Part shown: one piece after another, positions 7,903 to 13,929 of the stretch
How positions within the stretch are numbered: the stretch's first letter is position 1
How the letters are laid out: the number at the start of each line of letters is the position of its first letter
Virus record (IMG/VR): IMGVR_UViG_3300045996_000667
Span: 91,546-125,713 of that record
Strand: one strand, 5' to 3'
Source of the DNA: a virus
DNA length: 34,168 nt
Translations under genes and position numbers: made by a program
The notes under the pieces: generated by a model
The model's database searches: none
Seen by the model: the letters and a program-made list of their open reading frames with translations, nothing else
Told to the model about the DNA's origin: nothing

Positions 7903-8465
7903 CTCGAGGCTTCCAGAAGTGTCTCGACTGCTGCGTCGATCTGGGTTTGGTATTGCAGGATCGTCTGGGCAGGATCTGGCCACCACGACAGGTAGTAGTA
8001 GGCCGAACGCCAAGACACGAGTCCGATGCGAGCGCAGTAGCCTTCTCCTACTGCCTCTGCGAAGACCTGGTTCTTGCTGAAGTCTTCGTCTATTTCTGTG
8101 GGCTGAAAGTAGTGACCCAGCTCATGGGCGAACGTGTTCACCAGCGCGTTGGGTGACAGCCCAGAACGAAGCTCTATCAGGGCTGGCTTGCCTTTCCAGA
8201 ATCTTCCGTATATCGGCGCGTCTTTCTCATTCACCAATCCGTCAACAATGACGACTTTGATGTTGCGAGACTCTGCAAATTCTAGGAGTGCGTCGTAATA
8301 CGACTCGTGCGAGTCTCCGTCGATCTGGCCGCGCTGGAACGCCACAATGCCGTTGGCCTCTTGCATGACTCGAAAGCCACCAGCCAGCGTGAATGCACCG
8401 TGCGAGCCGCATCCGACCGCCAGGAGGAGGACCGGCAGGAGAAGCAACCTTTGCACAATGTGCAT
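7899..8465 (-). CDS. Lipoprotein with HExxH zinc-metallopeptidase motif
   Basis: A 188-residue protein. Residues 1-19 are a lipoprotein signal peptide: a basic start, a Leu-rich core and a lipobox ending L-A-V-G-C (C19), so the mature protein should be lipidated. The catalytic domain contains TFAHELGHYF (H114, E115, H118) and a downstream Glu in VFAEAVGEGYC (E137) as the likely third zinc ligand. This layout resembles ImmA/IrrE-type and related gluzincin domains. It sits between putative small and large terminase genes and is coupled to the next gene by ATGA. A lipoprotein is exported, so the substrate should be at the cell envelope, or the protein may act after infection. The family is not certain. 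Confidence 0.7.
   Translation of the reverse strand: MHIVQRLLLLPVLLLAVGCGSHGAFTLAGGFRVMQEANGIVAFQRGQIDGDSHESYYDALLEFAESRNIKVVIVDGLVNEKDAPIYGRFWKGKPALIELRSGLSPNALVNTFAHELGHYFQPTEIDEDFSKNQVFAEAVGEGYCARIGLVSWRSAYYYLSWWPDPAQTILQYQTQIDAAVETLLEASR
8451..8465. repeat. TTGCACANTGTGCAA palindrome, copy 1 (one mismatch)
   Basis: TTGCACA-A-TGTGCAT covers the first five codons of the lipoprotein gene, so a bound protein or RNA fold would hide its start codon. One of five copies in the window. Confidence 0.5.
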
Positions 8466-8965
8466 TACTCAGATTTACTTTCGTCCTTATGGACTCCGCA
8501 TTCGCCAGCCTCAGAGACTGTGGCTACCCACTTCTCCTCGTCGGCGTTCATGTCGGCCAGCTCCTTACGGACCAAGCCAACTTCCTGTAGAGCGTTCCAC
8601 TTGTGCTGAAGGAGCTTCAGCATCACTTCCGTGAACTTTGCCTCGTTCGTTCCGCCTGATTCAGTCTCGTCCAGCCCCCGTTTGGTAATGGACATCAGAT
8701 CGTCTAGGTCCTTGAAGTGCTTGGCAACGAAGAGCATTGCGTATTTGGGTGTCAGCCCTCCTACGTATGTCTCGATCACTCTGCGCTTGTCAGACCTGAC
8801 CTGCTGCTCACTGACCCTGAAAATTCTGGCAAGGTCTGGAACGCTGATCTTCTTCTCACCAATCTCATCGAGATACTTGAGCACACGCCGGCGCTCTGGC
8901 GCTTTGAGCTTGCGCTCGCCAGACTTCGCTACTTCCCAGAGATCTTCTGCTGTGATGCGTGCCAT
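8465..8965 (-). CDS. Putative terminase small subunit
   Basis: A 166-residue protein starting at ATG 8965. Residues 20-65 look like a helix-turn-helix (RRRVLKYLDEIGEKKISV, LARIFRVSEQQVRSDKRRVIETY), followed by a helical region (FKDLDDLMSITKRGLDE) and an acidic tail with two Cys residues. DNA-binding N-terminus, helical centre and charged C-terminus match small terminase architecture, and the gene heads the packaging operon. The distance from terL (three small genes between) is unusual. Another DNA-binding regulator is the alternative. Confidence 0.6.
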   Translation of the reverse strand: MARITAEDLWEVAKSGERKLKAPERRRVLKYLDEIGEKKISVPDLARIFRVSEQQVRSDKRRVIETYVGGLTPKYAMLFVAKHFKDLDDLMSITKRGLDETESGGTNEAKFTEVMLKLLQHKWNALQEVGLVRKELADMNADEEKWVATVSEAGECGVHKDESKSE

Positions 8966-8972
8966 TTAAGAT

Positions 8973-9047
8973 TGGGAACAGGGGCGGGATTCGAACCCGC
9001 GACCTTCTGGTTATGAGCCAGACGAGCTACCGCTGCTCCACCCTGCT
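8973..9047 (-). tRNA. Initiator-type tRNA-fMet (CAU)
   Basis: The minus strand folds into a full cloverleaf of 75 bases, with CCA encoded at the 3' end. The anticodon loop is CTCATAA (CAU). The D-arm carries A11:T24, a hallmark of bacterial initiator tRNAs, and the D-arm and anticodon loop closely match E. coli tRNA-fMet. Two of the three G:C pairs next to the anticodon loop are kept (T29:A41 replaces the third). Position 1:72 is a weak A:T pair where E. coli has the C:A mismatch. Discriminator base 73 is C. These marks favour an initiator over an elongator tRNA-Met. Confidence 0.85.
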
Positions 9048-9085
9048 ACGAAGGCCGAGTTGTTTAAGGGATGCTCGGCGTCACC

Positions 9086-9441
9086 CTATGACAGTCCCGC
9101 AGGCTGTCGAATTGAGCGAATGAAACACTCGACTTCTCTGTGGCAGTTGGCGCACAGAACTACGCATTTGAGTGCTTCTGATTTGGTTGCCTCCCATGAC
9201 CTAGTGAGGCCCTTGTAGGACAACCCAAACCCTTTTGACGATGAGTCCATGTGATGGAGGTCCAAAGCGTCTTCACACCTTGAATATCCGCACATGCTGC
9301 AAGAACGCCCCAGAAGGTCTAGGCACATCTGTCTCAGCTTGCGACGTCTCTTAGAGACTGCCTCGCTGACACATTTGGACAGCGATAGGAACCTTGTTTC
9401 TTGTATTCCTGCTCGCCGTGCTTCTTGCAAAACCTTCTCAT
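9086..9441 (-). pseudogene. HNH endonuclease gene, frameshifted
   Basis: The C-terminal frame (stop at 9086) has a clear HNH domain: paired Cys (CSMCGYSRC), LDLHHMD with the HH motif, FGLSYKGLTRSWE, and CVVLCANCHREVE. The family's usual N-terminus is found in another frame: ATG 9441 gives MRRFCKKHGEQEYKKQGSYR, then the frame ends at 9334. The two join if one A is added to the AAA at 9374-9376, restoring C-P-K-C. So a single base deletion, or a sequencing error in an A run, splits the gene. ATG 9441 starts 4 bases after the CCA of tRNA-Asn. HNH genes often sit in phage tRNA clusters as selfish endonucleases. Confidence 0.75.
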
Positions 9442-9445
9442 CGTC

Positions 9446-9520
9446 TGGCTGGGGCGGGAGGATTCGAACCTCCGGTAGGCAGGGTAACAACCTGCTGCAT
9501 TACCGCTTTGCTACACCCCA
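9446..9520 (-). tRNA. tRNA-Asn (GUU)
   Basis: A cloverleaf on the minus strand: acceptor TGGGGTG with CGCCCCA, anticodon stem GCAGG/CCTGC around the loop TTGTTAC (GUU), T-arm GGAGG-TTCGAAT-CCTCC, discriminator G and an encoded CCA. The first base T paired with A and discriminator G are usual for bacterial tRNA-Asn. Confidence 0.93.
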
Positions 9521-9527
9521 TCTGTTC

Positions 9528-9605
9528 TGGAGCGGCTGTCGGGATTCGAACCCGAACTCGCTGGGTGGAAGCCAGCTGTGCTTGGCCGTTAAACACTACG
9601 GCCGC
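9528..9605 (-). tRNA. tRNA-Gly (UCC)
   Basis: A cloverleaf on the minus strand: acceptor GCGGCCG with CAGCCGC (one C6:A67 mismatch), anticodon stem GCTGG/CCAGC around the loop CTTCCAC (UCC), T-arm TCGGG-TTCGAAT-CCCGA, discriminator T and an encoded CCA. The GCGG start and U73 are usual for tRNA-Gly. The D-loop is long (about 11 bases). Confidence 0.9.
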
Positions 9606-9785
9606 TCTGGCGCAACCTGGGAGAAGTTGTTAGGTGGCTAAACTGGCGTCTCACCACCTAACTGGCAGGATGAGATGCAGAATGGACCCAGGTTGGGCTA
9701 TCTTCAGGATAGCAACCTAAGCTAGGAAGGTTAGAGCTGGTAGGACTAAGTGCTTGGCGGGTAGTGGCTTACTTTGGTACAAAAC
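9606..9785. other. Non-coding stretch with two hairpins between repressor and tRNAs
   Basis: No convincing gene. Two inverted repeats stand out: GTTAGGTGG (9629-9637) with CCACCTAAC (9654-9662), a perfect 9-bp stem; and a bulged stem at 9690-9718 (AGGTT and GCTATC pairing with GATAGC and AACCT, loop TTCAG). The stretch must also hold the promoter for the tRNA genes if the repressor terminator at 9791-9808 works. It could encode a small RNA or be the remains of further tRNA-like genes. Confidence 0.5.
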
Positions 9786-9808
9786 AAAAAGGGAGGCCGA
9801 AGCCTCCC
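9786..9808 (-). terminator. Intrinsic terminator of the repressor gene
   Basis: On the minus strand: GGGAGGC, a TTCG tetraloop, GCCTCCC, then TTTTT. A perfect 7-bp GC-rich stem closed by the very stable UUCG loop and followed by a U run is a textbook intrinsic terminator. It lies 27 bases after the repressor stop codon. Confidence 0.92.
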
Positions 9809-9835
9809 TCTTGTTGCCGCCGACGTGAGTCGGAT

Positions 9836-10240
9836 TTACCTAACGTTGACCTGTTGCGGTACCGGTGGTGTTGAGCCAGCGAGGGCGTCGTTCTGGGCCT
9901 TGAACCCCAACGCGATCGCTGTGATCTGCTTCTTCTGCACATCTGTGAGGTCCGGCCAGATCCGACGAAGCTCGGTATCCGGTGGGGCGAGGACCTTCTT
10001 GAAGGCCGCGCCATACTTGCTCGACACCTTCTCAGAAACGAGTAGCTGTCCCATTTCGACAGGGTCCAAGTCGAGTGCTCGACAGAGGCGCTCGTGAAAG
10101 TCTTCGCCAATGTTCGTCTCGCCCTTGAGGACCTTGCGGACGTGCTCGTAGGAATAATCGGTAGCCGACGCCAGGTCGCGGGGCATCAGGCCTTTCTCGT
10201 CAAGCCGTTTGCGAACCATTCCAGCGTATGTCTGCTGCAC
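9836..10240 (-). CDS. XRE-family transcriptional repressor (no peptidase domain)
   Basis: A 134-residue protein. Residues 5-65 form a Cro/CI-type helix-turn-helix: VRKRLDEKGLMPRDLASATD, then YSYEHVRKVLKGETNIGED as the recognition region, then FHERLCRALDLDP. The C-terminal half is helical (DVQKKQITAIALGFKAQ) with a Pro/Gln tail; there is no S24 peptidase, so LexA-type self-cleavage is not expected. The start is GTG 10240, with GGGAG 7 bases upstream. It has its own promoter and terminator and sits where leftward and rightward transcription diverge, the place of an immunity or early/late switch gene. Its operators are unknown; nearby candidates are the dyad at 10301-10331 and the dispersed dyads described elsewhere. 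Confidence 0.85.
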   Translation of the reverse strand: MQQTYAGMVRKRLDEKGLMPRDLASATDYSYEHVRKVLKGETNIGEDFHERLCRALDLDPVEMGQLLVSEKVSSKYGAAFKKVLAPPDTELRRIWPDLTDVQKKQITAIALGFKAQNDALAGSTPPVPQQVNVR

Positions 10241-10259
10241 TATCGTTCTCCCTGCCGGT

Positions 10260-10289
10260 ATACTATGGGCTGTTGACCTGCCCTGTCAA
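10260..10289 (-). promoter_or_regulatory. Sigma70-type promoter of the repressor gene
   Basis: On the minus strand, TTGACA (10289-10284), an 18-base spacer, and TAGTAT (10265-10260). The predicted transcript start, about 10253, leaves a very short leader holding only the GGGAG ribosome binding site before GTG 10240. Confidence 0.7.
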
Positions 10290-10300
10290 TAAAAAAATGT

Positions 10301-10331
10301 ATTCTGTGTATTTCGTCTGCGAACACAGAAT
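10301..10331. promoter_or_regulatory. Inverted repeat in the divergent intergenic region, candidate operator
   Basis: ATTCTGTG (10301-10308) and CACAGAAT (10324-10331) are exact inverted repeats, with an inner TTCG/CGAA pair. The dyad lies just upstream of the repressor promoter, in the 260-base gap between the repressor and the rightward operon. That placement suits an autoregulatory operator or a hairpin in a rightward leader. The remainder of 10332-10500 is AT-richer than its surroundings; I could not fix a convincing rightward promoter in it. Confidence 0.5.
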
Positions 10332-10500
10332 GCACTACGCGTGCCAAACCACTGAATGCTCACAAAACAGGTGTTTTTGGCCATTTTTGGCTGGTAGCAA
10401 AATGACAGTGTTGGCGTTCCATTCACAGATTTTGGCAACTTGATACACCTAACGCGTTAGGGCAAGTTTTCGTAGACCCTCTGTTAACCTGCTTCTACGA

Positions 10501-11268
10501 ATGCCCAGACGTTTTTTTGGCCGTAAAAACAGGGGGAAAATCCCCGCCCGGAAGCGGAAATCGACACGAGGAAAGTTCAGATCCAAGGCACCAGCCTCAA
10601 TGCTCGTCTCCAAGGGCCGCATCGTTATGATGCTGCCTCGGCGCCTCAGGTCCCCGAACCAGCGTGGCAACTGGCGTTCCGACCACGGAGAGCGGCAGGC
10701 CTGGGCGCTCCTGATAGCTAAAGCCGAATCGACCGTCGATTTCAATGAGACGAAGGTCCTATACGGAGGCTCGATCAAGCCTGTCAACACTCGGATGAAG
10801 CTCGAGATTATGCGCCTCGCGCCCAATCAGCGCTACATGATGGACGAGGACAATCTGGCCGCATCGACCAAACGCCTGCAGGACTCCCTGAAGGAGGCCG
10901 GCTACATCGTTGACGACAACCGACGCTGGCTGGAAGGCCCAGTCGTCACTCAGGGTGTCAGCGATGACAAGTGCTATTGGGTGATCGTCACCCTGTCGGA
11001 AGCTGCTGAGCTTGCCGTCTACGACTTCCCCGTCATCTCGCCTCGCGTTGAGGCTGCCAGAAAACTGAAAGCTGCTACCAAACGATGGACGACAATACCA
11101 AGCGTGTCATGTGGTCAACCGGAGACAACGAACAGGAAACTCCGCTTGATTTCTTCGAAAGCCTCAAAGCTCGATTCAGCTTCTACATCGACGTCGCCGC
11201 CGTCAAAGCGAATGCGAAATGCTACTACTACTACGGCCCTGACAGCGAAGAAGCGAAAGACTGCCTGA
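10501..11268 (+). CDS. RusA-like Holliday junction resolvase
   Basis: The open frame gives 255 residues, but the family part is about residues 34-190. It reads GRIVMMLPRRLRSPNQRGNW (N-terminal strand and loop), then MMDEDNLAASTKRLQDSLKE and GYIVDDNRRW. The D-x-D-N-L and D-D motifs (D115, D117, D138, D139) match the acidic metal-binding triad of RusA nucleases, which cut Holliday junctions during phage replication. The first 33 residues are very basic and have no ribosome binding site, so translation may really begin at ATG 10600. The last 60 residues run out of frame over the methyltransferase gene and look non-natural, so the stop may have been lost by an indel near 11050-11070. Confidence 0.7.
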   Translation: MPRRFFGRKNRGKIPARKRKSTRGKFRSKAPASMLVSKGRIVMMLPRRLRSPNQRGNWRSDHGERQAWALLIAKAESTVDFNETKVLYGGSIKPVNTRMKLEIMRLAPNQRYMMDEDNLAASTKRLQDSLKEAGYIVDDNRRWLEGPVVTQGVSDDKCYWVIVTLSEAAELAVYDFPVISPRVEAARKLKAATKRWTTIPSVSCGQPETTNRKLRLISSKASKLDSASTSTSPPSKRMRNATTTTALTAKKRKTA

Positions 11269-11651
11269 CCGTCGACTGGCCGCGCCTAGCAAAGACTGGC
11301 ACGTGCTGGATGAATCCGCCCTACTCGGATGCTGAGCATCCGTGCAAGGCCGACCGCTCGAAGTGCAAGAAGAAGCGCTGCCAGAAGCGCGGCTATCACA
11401 TTGATCAGTACGTACCAGGCTGCTACGACTTCGTCAAGAAGGCTGCCGAGGAAGCTAGGAAGGGATCAGAGGTGGTATGCTTGCTAGCCGCCAGAACTGA
11501 CAATTCCTGGTGGCACGAGTTCGTCTACGACGCTGAGGCTCGGCGGTATCGGCCAGGAGTCTCCGTGGAGTTCATCCCGGGACGCCTGAAATTCAACGGT
11601 GCGAAGAACAGCGCGCCATTCCCCAGCGTCTTGGTCATTTTCCGGCCTTGA
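11085..11651 (+). CDS. Dam-like DNA N6-adenine methyltransferase
   Basis: A 188-residue protein of the phage Dam type (DNA N-6-adenine-methyltransferase). ETPLDFFESLKARFSFYIDV is the family's N-terminal signature, followed by the catalytic motif WMNPPYS (NPPY at 77-80), then a C-terminal beta-rich part ending FPSVLVIFRP. An insert just after NPPY carries five Cys (HPCKADRSKCKKKRCQKRGY), an unusual possible metal-binding loop. The start may be ATG 11085 or ATG 11109 (giving MWSTGDNEQETP), which looks closer to family norms. The product probably methylates phage DNA to escape restriction or to mark replicated strands. The gene overlaps the resolvase frame by up to 184 bases. Confidence 0.88.
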   Translation: MDDNTKRVMWSTGDNEQETPLDFFESLKARFSFYIDVAAVKANAKCYYYYGPDSEEAKDCLTVDWPRLAKTGTCWMNPPYSDAEHPCKADRSKCKKKRCQKRGYHIDQYVPGCYDFVKKAAEEARKGSEVVCLLAARTDNSWWHEFVYDAEARRYRPGVSVEFIPGRLKFNGAKNSAPFPSVLVIFRP

Positions 11652-11676
11652 CACACACAGTTAGCTTGTGTATTAT
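11648..11676 (+). promoter_or_regulatory. Strong sigma70-like promoter with dyad operator, copy 3
   Basis: TTGACA (11648-11653), exactly 17 bases, then TATTAT (11671-11676). The spacer and -10 contain CACACA-GTTAG-CTTGTGTAT (11654-11673), a copy of the six-site dyad, so a bound protein would block polymerase. The -35 overlaps the methyltransferase stop. Transcription would begin at about 11682-11683, at the ATG of the next gene, so the message may be leaderless. Confidence 0.85.
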
Positions 11677-11681
11677 TTGCA

Positions 11682-11915
11682 ATGAGTCACGACTACGACA
11701 CTGGCGAGTATTTCGTCCGTCAGTTTGAAACACAGAAGGTCACGGTGGAATTCGCCTCCTGCCACACCGAAGAGGGCTTCGAGCTGTCCATTCAGGACAA
11801 CGACGAGGAATCTTCATTCGGAGAGAGCTATATCAACCTGCGCAATCTCGTCAAGAGCGACATCGAGTCGCTGCACAACATCCTCGGTGACATCCTCAGC
11901 GGGCTGAATCGCTAA
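11682..11915 (+). CDS. Small acidic protein upstream of the sliding clamp
   Basis: A 77-residue acidic protein (MSHDYDTGEYFVRQFETQ) with a beta-rich middle (VTVEFASCHTEEGFELSIQD) and a helical end (VKSDIESLHNILGDILSGL). No known motif. ATG 11682 lies 6 bases after the -10 of a strong promoter, and no ribosome binding site fits between, so leaderless translation is possible. The stop overlaps the clamp start as TAATG, so the two are co-translated. A role in replication is suggested only by this coupling. Confidence 0.65.
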   Translation: MSHDYDTGEYFVRQFETQKVTVEFASCHTEEGFELSIQDNDEESSFGESYINLRNLVKSDIESLHNILGDILSGLNR

Positions 11916-13009
11916 TGGATCTGGTGGTCAATACCAAGGGGCTTGTCACAGAGCTGTCGTTCATCACGTCTGCGTTCAGGTCCAAGGACATCGGCCACCG
12001 GCCAGAAGTACTACTCACTGGCGGCGTCGGTCGTCTCGAGATGACGTTCGATGATGGCCGAACGCTCCTCAAGTCCAGCATCCCAGCTGAAGCCAACTTT
12101 GAAAGCTTGCACACTGTGCAACTGTTCTCGGACGTCCTGCTCGACTACCTGAAGCTGGTCAAGGACAAAGAGATTCGCCTAATGGCTGGTGATCGCAACA
12201 CGTCGGTCTGGCACGACGAGGGTTCGGTGGTTGTGCCGAACAAGCTCTACATCCAGCACCCGCGCGATATTCTCGACCAGGAAGTGGCCAGCGTCAGCGT
12301 GCCACGTGAGGCCATGTCAGCGCTGCTCTCCGCTGGAGCCTTCGCTGCCGTCAAGAGTACTCAGCCTCGCCTCGGCGGAACGCTCCTACAGACTCGGCCA
12401 GACCTTGTCAGAATGGTCGCCACCACGGGCTACGTCATCGCGGAAGTCAGTCAGACCCATCCCGTCGTCGCCACCCAAGACATCGTCATCCCGCCGATGG
12501 CTTTCGAGCAGCTCCGGAAGCTGGTAAAGGACGCGGACGGTGAGGCCGTCACCCTCCAGCGCCGGGAGAAGAACTTCGTCGCCTCGTGCGGTAGTCGCTA
12601 CTTTGCCATGGGCGTGGCCAATGGGCCATTCCCTATGAGCTATGAGAAGTTCTTTCCGGTTGACCCCGCTCACAAGATTGTCTTCGATGCGCCCATGCTG
12701 TCAGAGGCCATCAGTCGAGCGCTCGCCGTCTCCACCTCGAAGGAGCCGACTGTCGACCTGACCTTCGCAGGCACGGACATCACTGTGACGTCTGGCAACG
12801 GCTCTGAGACGCTGGCAGGAATCGCAGGCAATGCCAACCTGGCCTTCACGGTCAACGGGCAGTACCTGAAGGGCGTGCTGGACAACTCGCCGGCGCCGCA
12901 GATCGAAATGAAGGCCAATGACCCGCTGATGCCTCTGGAGTTCACGCCAGAATGGCCAGACGGACAGGCCCGCTACATCGTCACCACTATAAGGAAGACC
13001 AATGCTTAA
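11915..13009 (+). CDS. dnaN: DNA polymerase III beta subunit-like sliding clamp
   Basis: A 364-residue protein with the length and three-domain strand/helix rhythm of bacterial beta clamps. Recognisable parts are VVPNKLYIQHPRDILDQEV, the central IPPMAFEQLRKLVKDADGE, NFVASCGSRYFAMGVANGPF with the GPFPMSYEKFFP segment resembling the clamp's 'G.FPdy..viP', and the C-terminal PLEFTPEWPDG followed by YIVTTIRKTNA, where the family ends in 'p.r/m'. The clamp is a dimeric ring that holds the polymerase on DNA. No polymerase is in this window, so the clamp either serves a phage polymerase encoded elsewhere or substitutes for the host clamp. Start TAATG-coupled to the small upstream gene. Confidence 0.8.
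   Translation: MDLVVNTKGLVTELSFITSAFRSKDIGHRPEVLLTGGVGRLEMTFDDGRTLLKSSIPAEANFESLHTVQLFSDVLLDYLKLVKDKEIRLMAGDRNTSVWHDEGSVVVPNKLYIQHPRDILDQEVASVSVPREAMSALLSAGAFAAVKSTQPRLGGTLLQTRPDLVRMVATTGYVIAEVSQTHPVVATQDIVIPPMAFEQLRKLVKDADGEAVTLQRREKNFVASCGSRYFAMGVANGPFPMSYEKFFPVDPAHKIVFDAPMLSEAISRALAVSTSKEPTVDLTFAGTDITVTSGNGSETLAGIAGNANLAFTVNGQYLKGVLDNSPAPQIEMKANDPLMPLEFTPEWPDGQARYIVTTIRKTNA
12107..12121. repeat. TTGCACANTGTGCAA palindrome, copy 2 (perfect)
   Basis: TTGCACA-C-TGTGCAA inside the clamp gene. A perfect 15-bp palindrome, identical in both arms to the one upstream of the ribonucleotide reductase at 23713-23727. Confidence 0.6.
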
Positions 13010-13253
13010 AGAGGCAGAGTACCTGCAGCACATCAGGGATGCTCACGCGGCGCTGTCGCGGGCTGTCTTGATTGTTCAGGAGGAGCAGACGGACGAACAG
13101 TCTGTTGCAGAGGAACTGGGATATCGGTCAGCTCGGCTCGAGATTGCGCTGGACATCATCGAGATGGAGATCCCAGAGGTTCAGCAGGCCGAGGAACTGG
13201 CAGTTGTCGAGGCGTTGGCTGGGCACTGGCGCGGAGAGGTGAAGTCTGTATGA
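13002..13253 (+). CDS. Small helical protein, function unknown
   Basis: An 83-residue, strongly acidic and helical protein (MLKEAEYLQHIRDAHAALSR, EELGYRSARLEIALDIIEMEI). It overlaps the end of the clamp gene by 8 bases and the dUTPase start by ATGA. No motif is recognised. Its place between the clamp and dUTPase suggests a replication accessory role, but nothing in the sequence proves it. Confidence 0.65.
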   Translation: MLKEAEYLQHIRDAHAALSRAVLIVQEEQTDEQSVAEELGYRSARLEIALDIIEMEIPEVQQAEELAVVEALAGHWRGEVKSV

Positions 13254-13801
13254 GCACTGGCGACCTCATGCCGCCTACGTACTGGACGTACTGCATGACT
13301 TGCGGACACCATCATCAGATTGGTTCTGTGTGTCCAACGCTAACGCTAGCGTTCAAGAACGTACTAAAGCCTCGTCAGGCTGAGATTACTGTCCTACCTG
13401 GCGGAACGCTGCCAGAGAGAGGCACGAAGAACAGCATCGGCTTCGACCTGTCAGCCTCGCAGGACATGATCATCGAGAACAGGCAGCATAAGCTTGTCCC
13501 TACTGGCCTGATTATCAAGCCGCCGCAGGGCTACTGGCTAATGCTCGCCGCTCGCAGCAGCCTGATCAAGCGAGGCCTGATCCTTGCCAACGGCATCGGC
13601 GTGGTCGACCCTGACTACTGCGGCCCCGAGGACGAGGTTCGAATCTCCCTCTACAACGTGACAGACGCCTGGTCTTACATCAAGAAGGGTGACAGGCTGG
13701 CACAGGGGATGTTCCTGCCAATTCCTGACAGCTTTGAGTGGCTGCAGAAGGAGCTGCCAGAAGGTGACAGCCGGGGCGGGTTTGGGAGCACTGGCCAGTG
13801 A
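13250..13801 (+). CDS. dut: dUTPase with N-terminal Cys-rich extension
   Basis: A 183-residue trimeric-type dUTPase, which hydrolyses dUTP to dUMP and pyrophosphate. All five motifs are present in order: GFDLSA (64-69), ARSSL (101-105), NGIGVVDPDYCG (114-125, with the catalytic Asp in VVDPDY), GDRLAQ (147-152) and the C-terminal RGGFGSTG (175-182). Residues 10-30 form an extra segment, YCMTCGHHHQIGSVCP, which could bind zinc and is not part of the usual family. The start at ATG 13250 overlaps the previous stop as ATGA. The enzyme keeps uracil out of phage DNA and supplies dUMP for dTTP synthesis. Confidence 0.95.
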   Translation: MSTGDLMPPTYWTYCMTCGHHHQIGSVCPTLTLAFKNVLKPRQAEITVLPGGTLPERGTKNSIGFDLSASQDMIIENRQHKLVPTGLIIKPPQGYWLMLAARSSLIKRGLILANGIGVVDPDYCGPEDEVRISLYNVTDAWSYIKKGDRLAQGMFLPIPDSFEWLQKELPEGDSRGGFGSTGQ

Positions 13802-13929
13802 AGATCTTGCTCTGGCAGTTGTTCCACATTCACAGGTGGGAGGGTTGGCTGGACGCCGACACTGACAGATCTATCAATCAGTACCGTCGTTGCACAAAGT
13901 GCAATGTCCGGCAGTGGAGGGTTGGATGA
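13798..13929 (+). CDS. Tiny CxxC protein (43 residues)
   Basis: A frame starting at GTG 13798, which overlaps the dUTPase stop, and ending in ATGA overlap with the next gene. The product begins MKILLWQLFHIHRWEGW and ends with YRRCTKCNVRQW, a half zinc-ribbon (CTKC). GGGAG lies 10 bases upstream of GTG. Coupled overlaps at both ends support a real gene. One copy of the TTGCAC/GTGCAA palindrome lies over the CTKC codons. Function unknown. Confidence 0.6.
   Translation: MKILLWQLFHIHRWEGWLDADTDRSINQYRRCTKCNVRQWRVG
13890..13904. repeat. TTGCAC-N3-GTGCAA palindrome, copy 3
   Basis: TTGCAC-AAA-GTGCAA: both six-base arms match the TTGCACANTGTGCAA repeat, with a changed centre. It lies inside the 43-residue gene. 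Confidence 0.45.

Noticed and set aside
9366-9380. Programmed frameshift in the HNH gene
   Set aside because: The required shift is -1 at CCA-AAT, which is not a slippery heptamer, and no downstream pseudoknot is evident. A lost A is simpler.
9690-9718. tRNA with anticodon UCA (would read UGA)
   Set aside because: The 5-bp stem with a 7-base loop CTTCAGG is suggestive, but no T-arm with TTCGA or acceptor stem is near on either strand.
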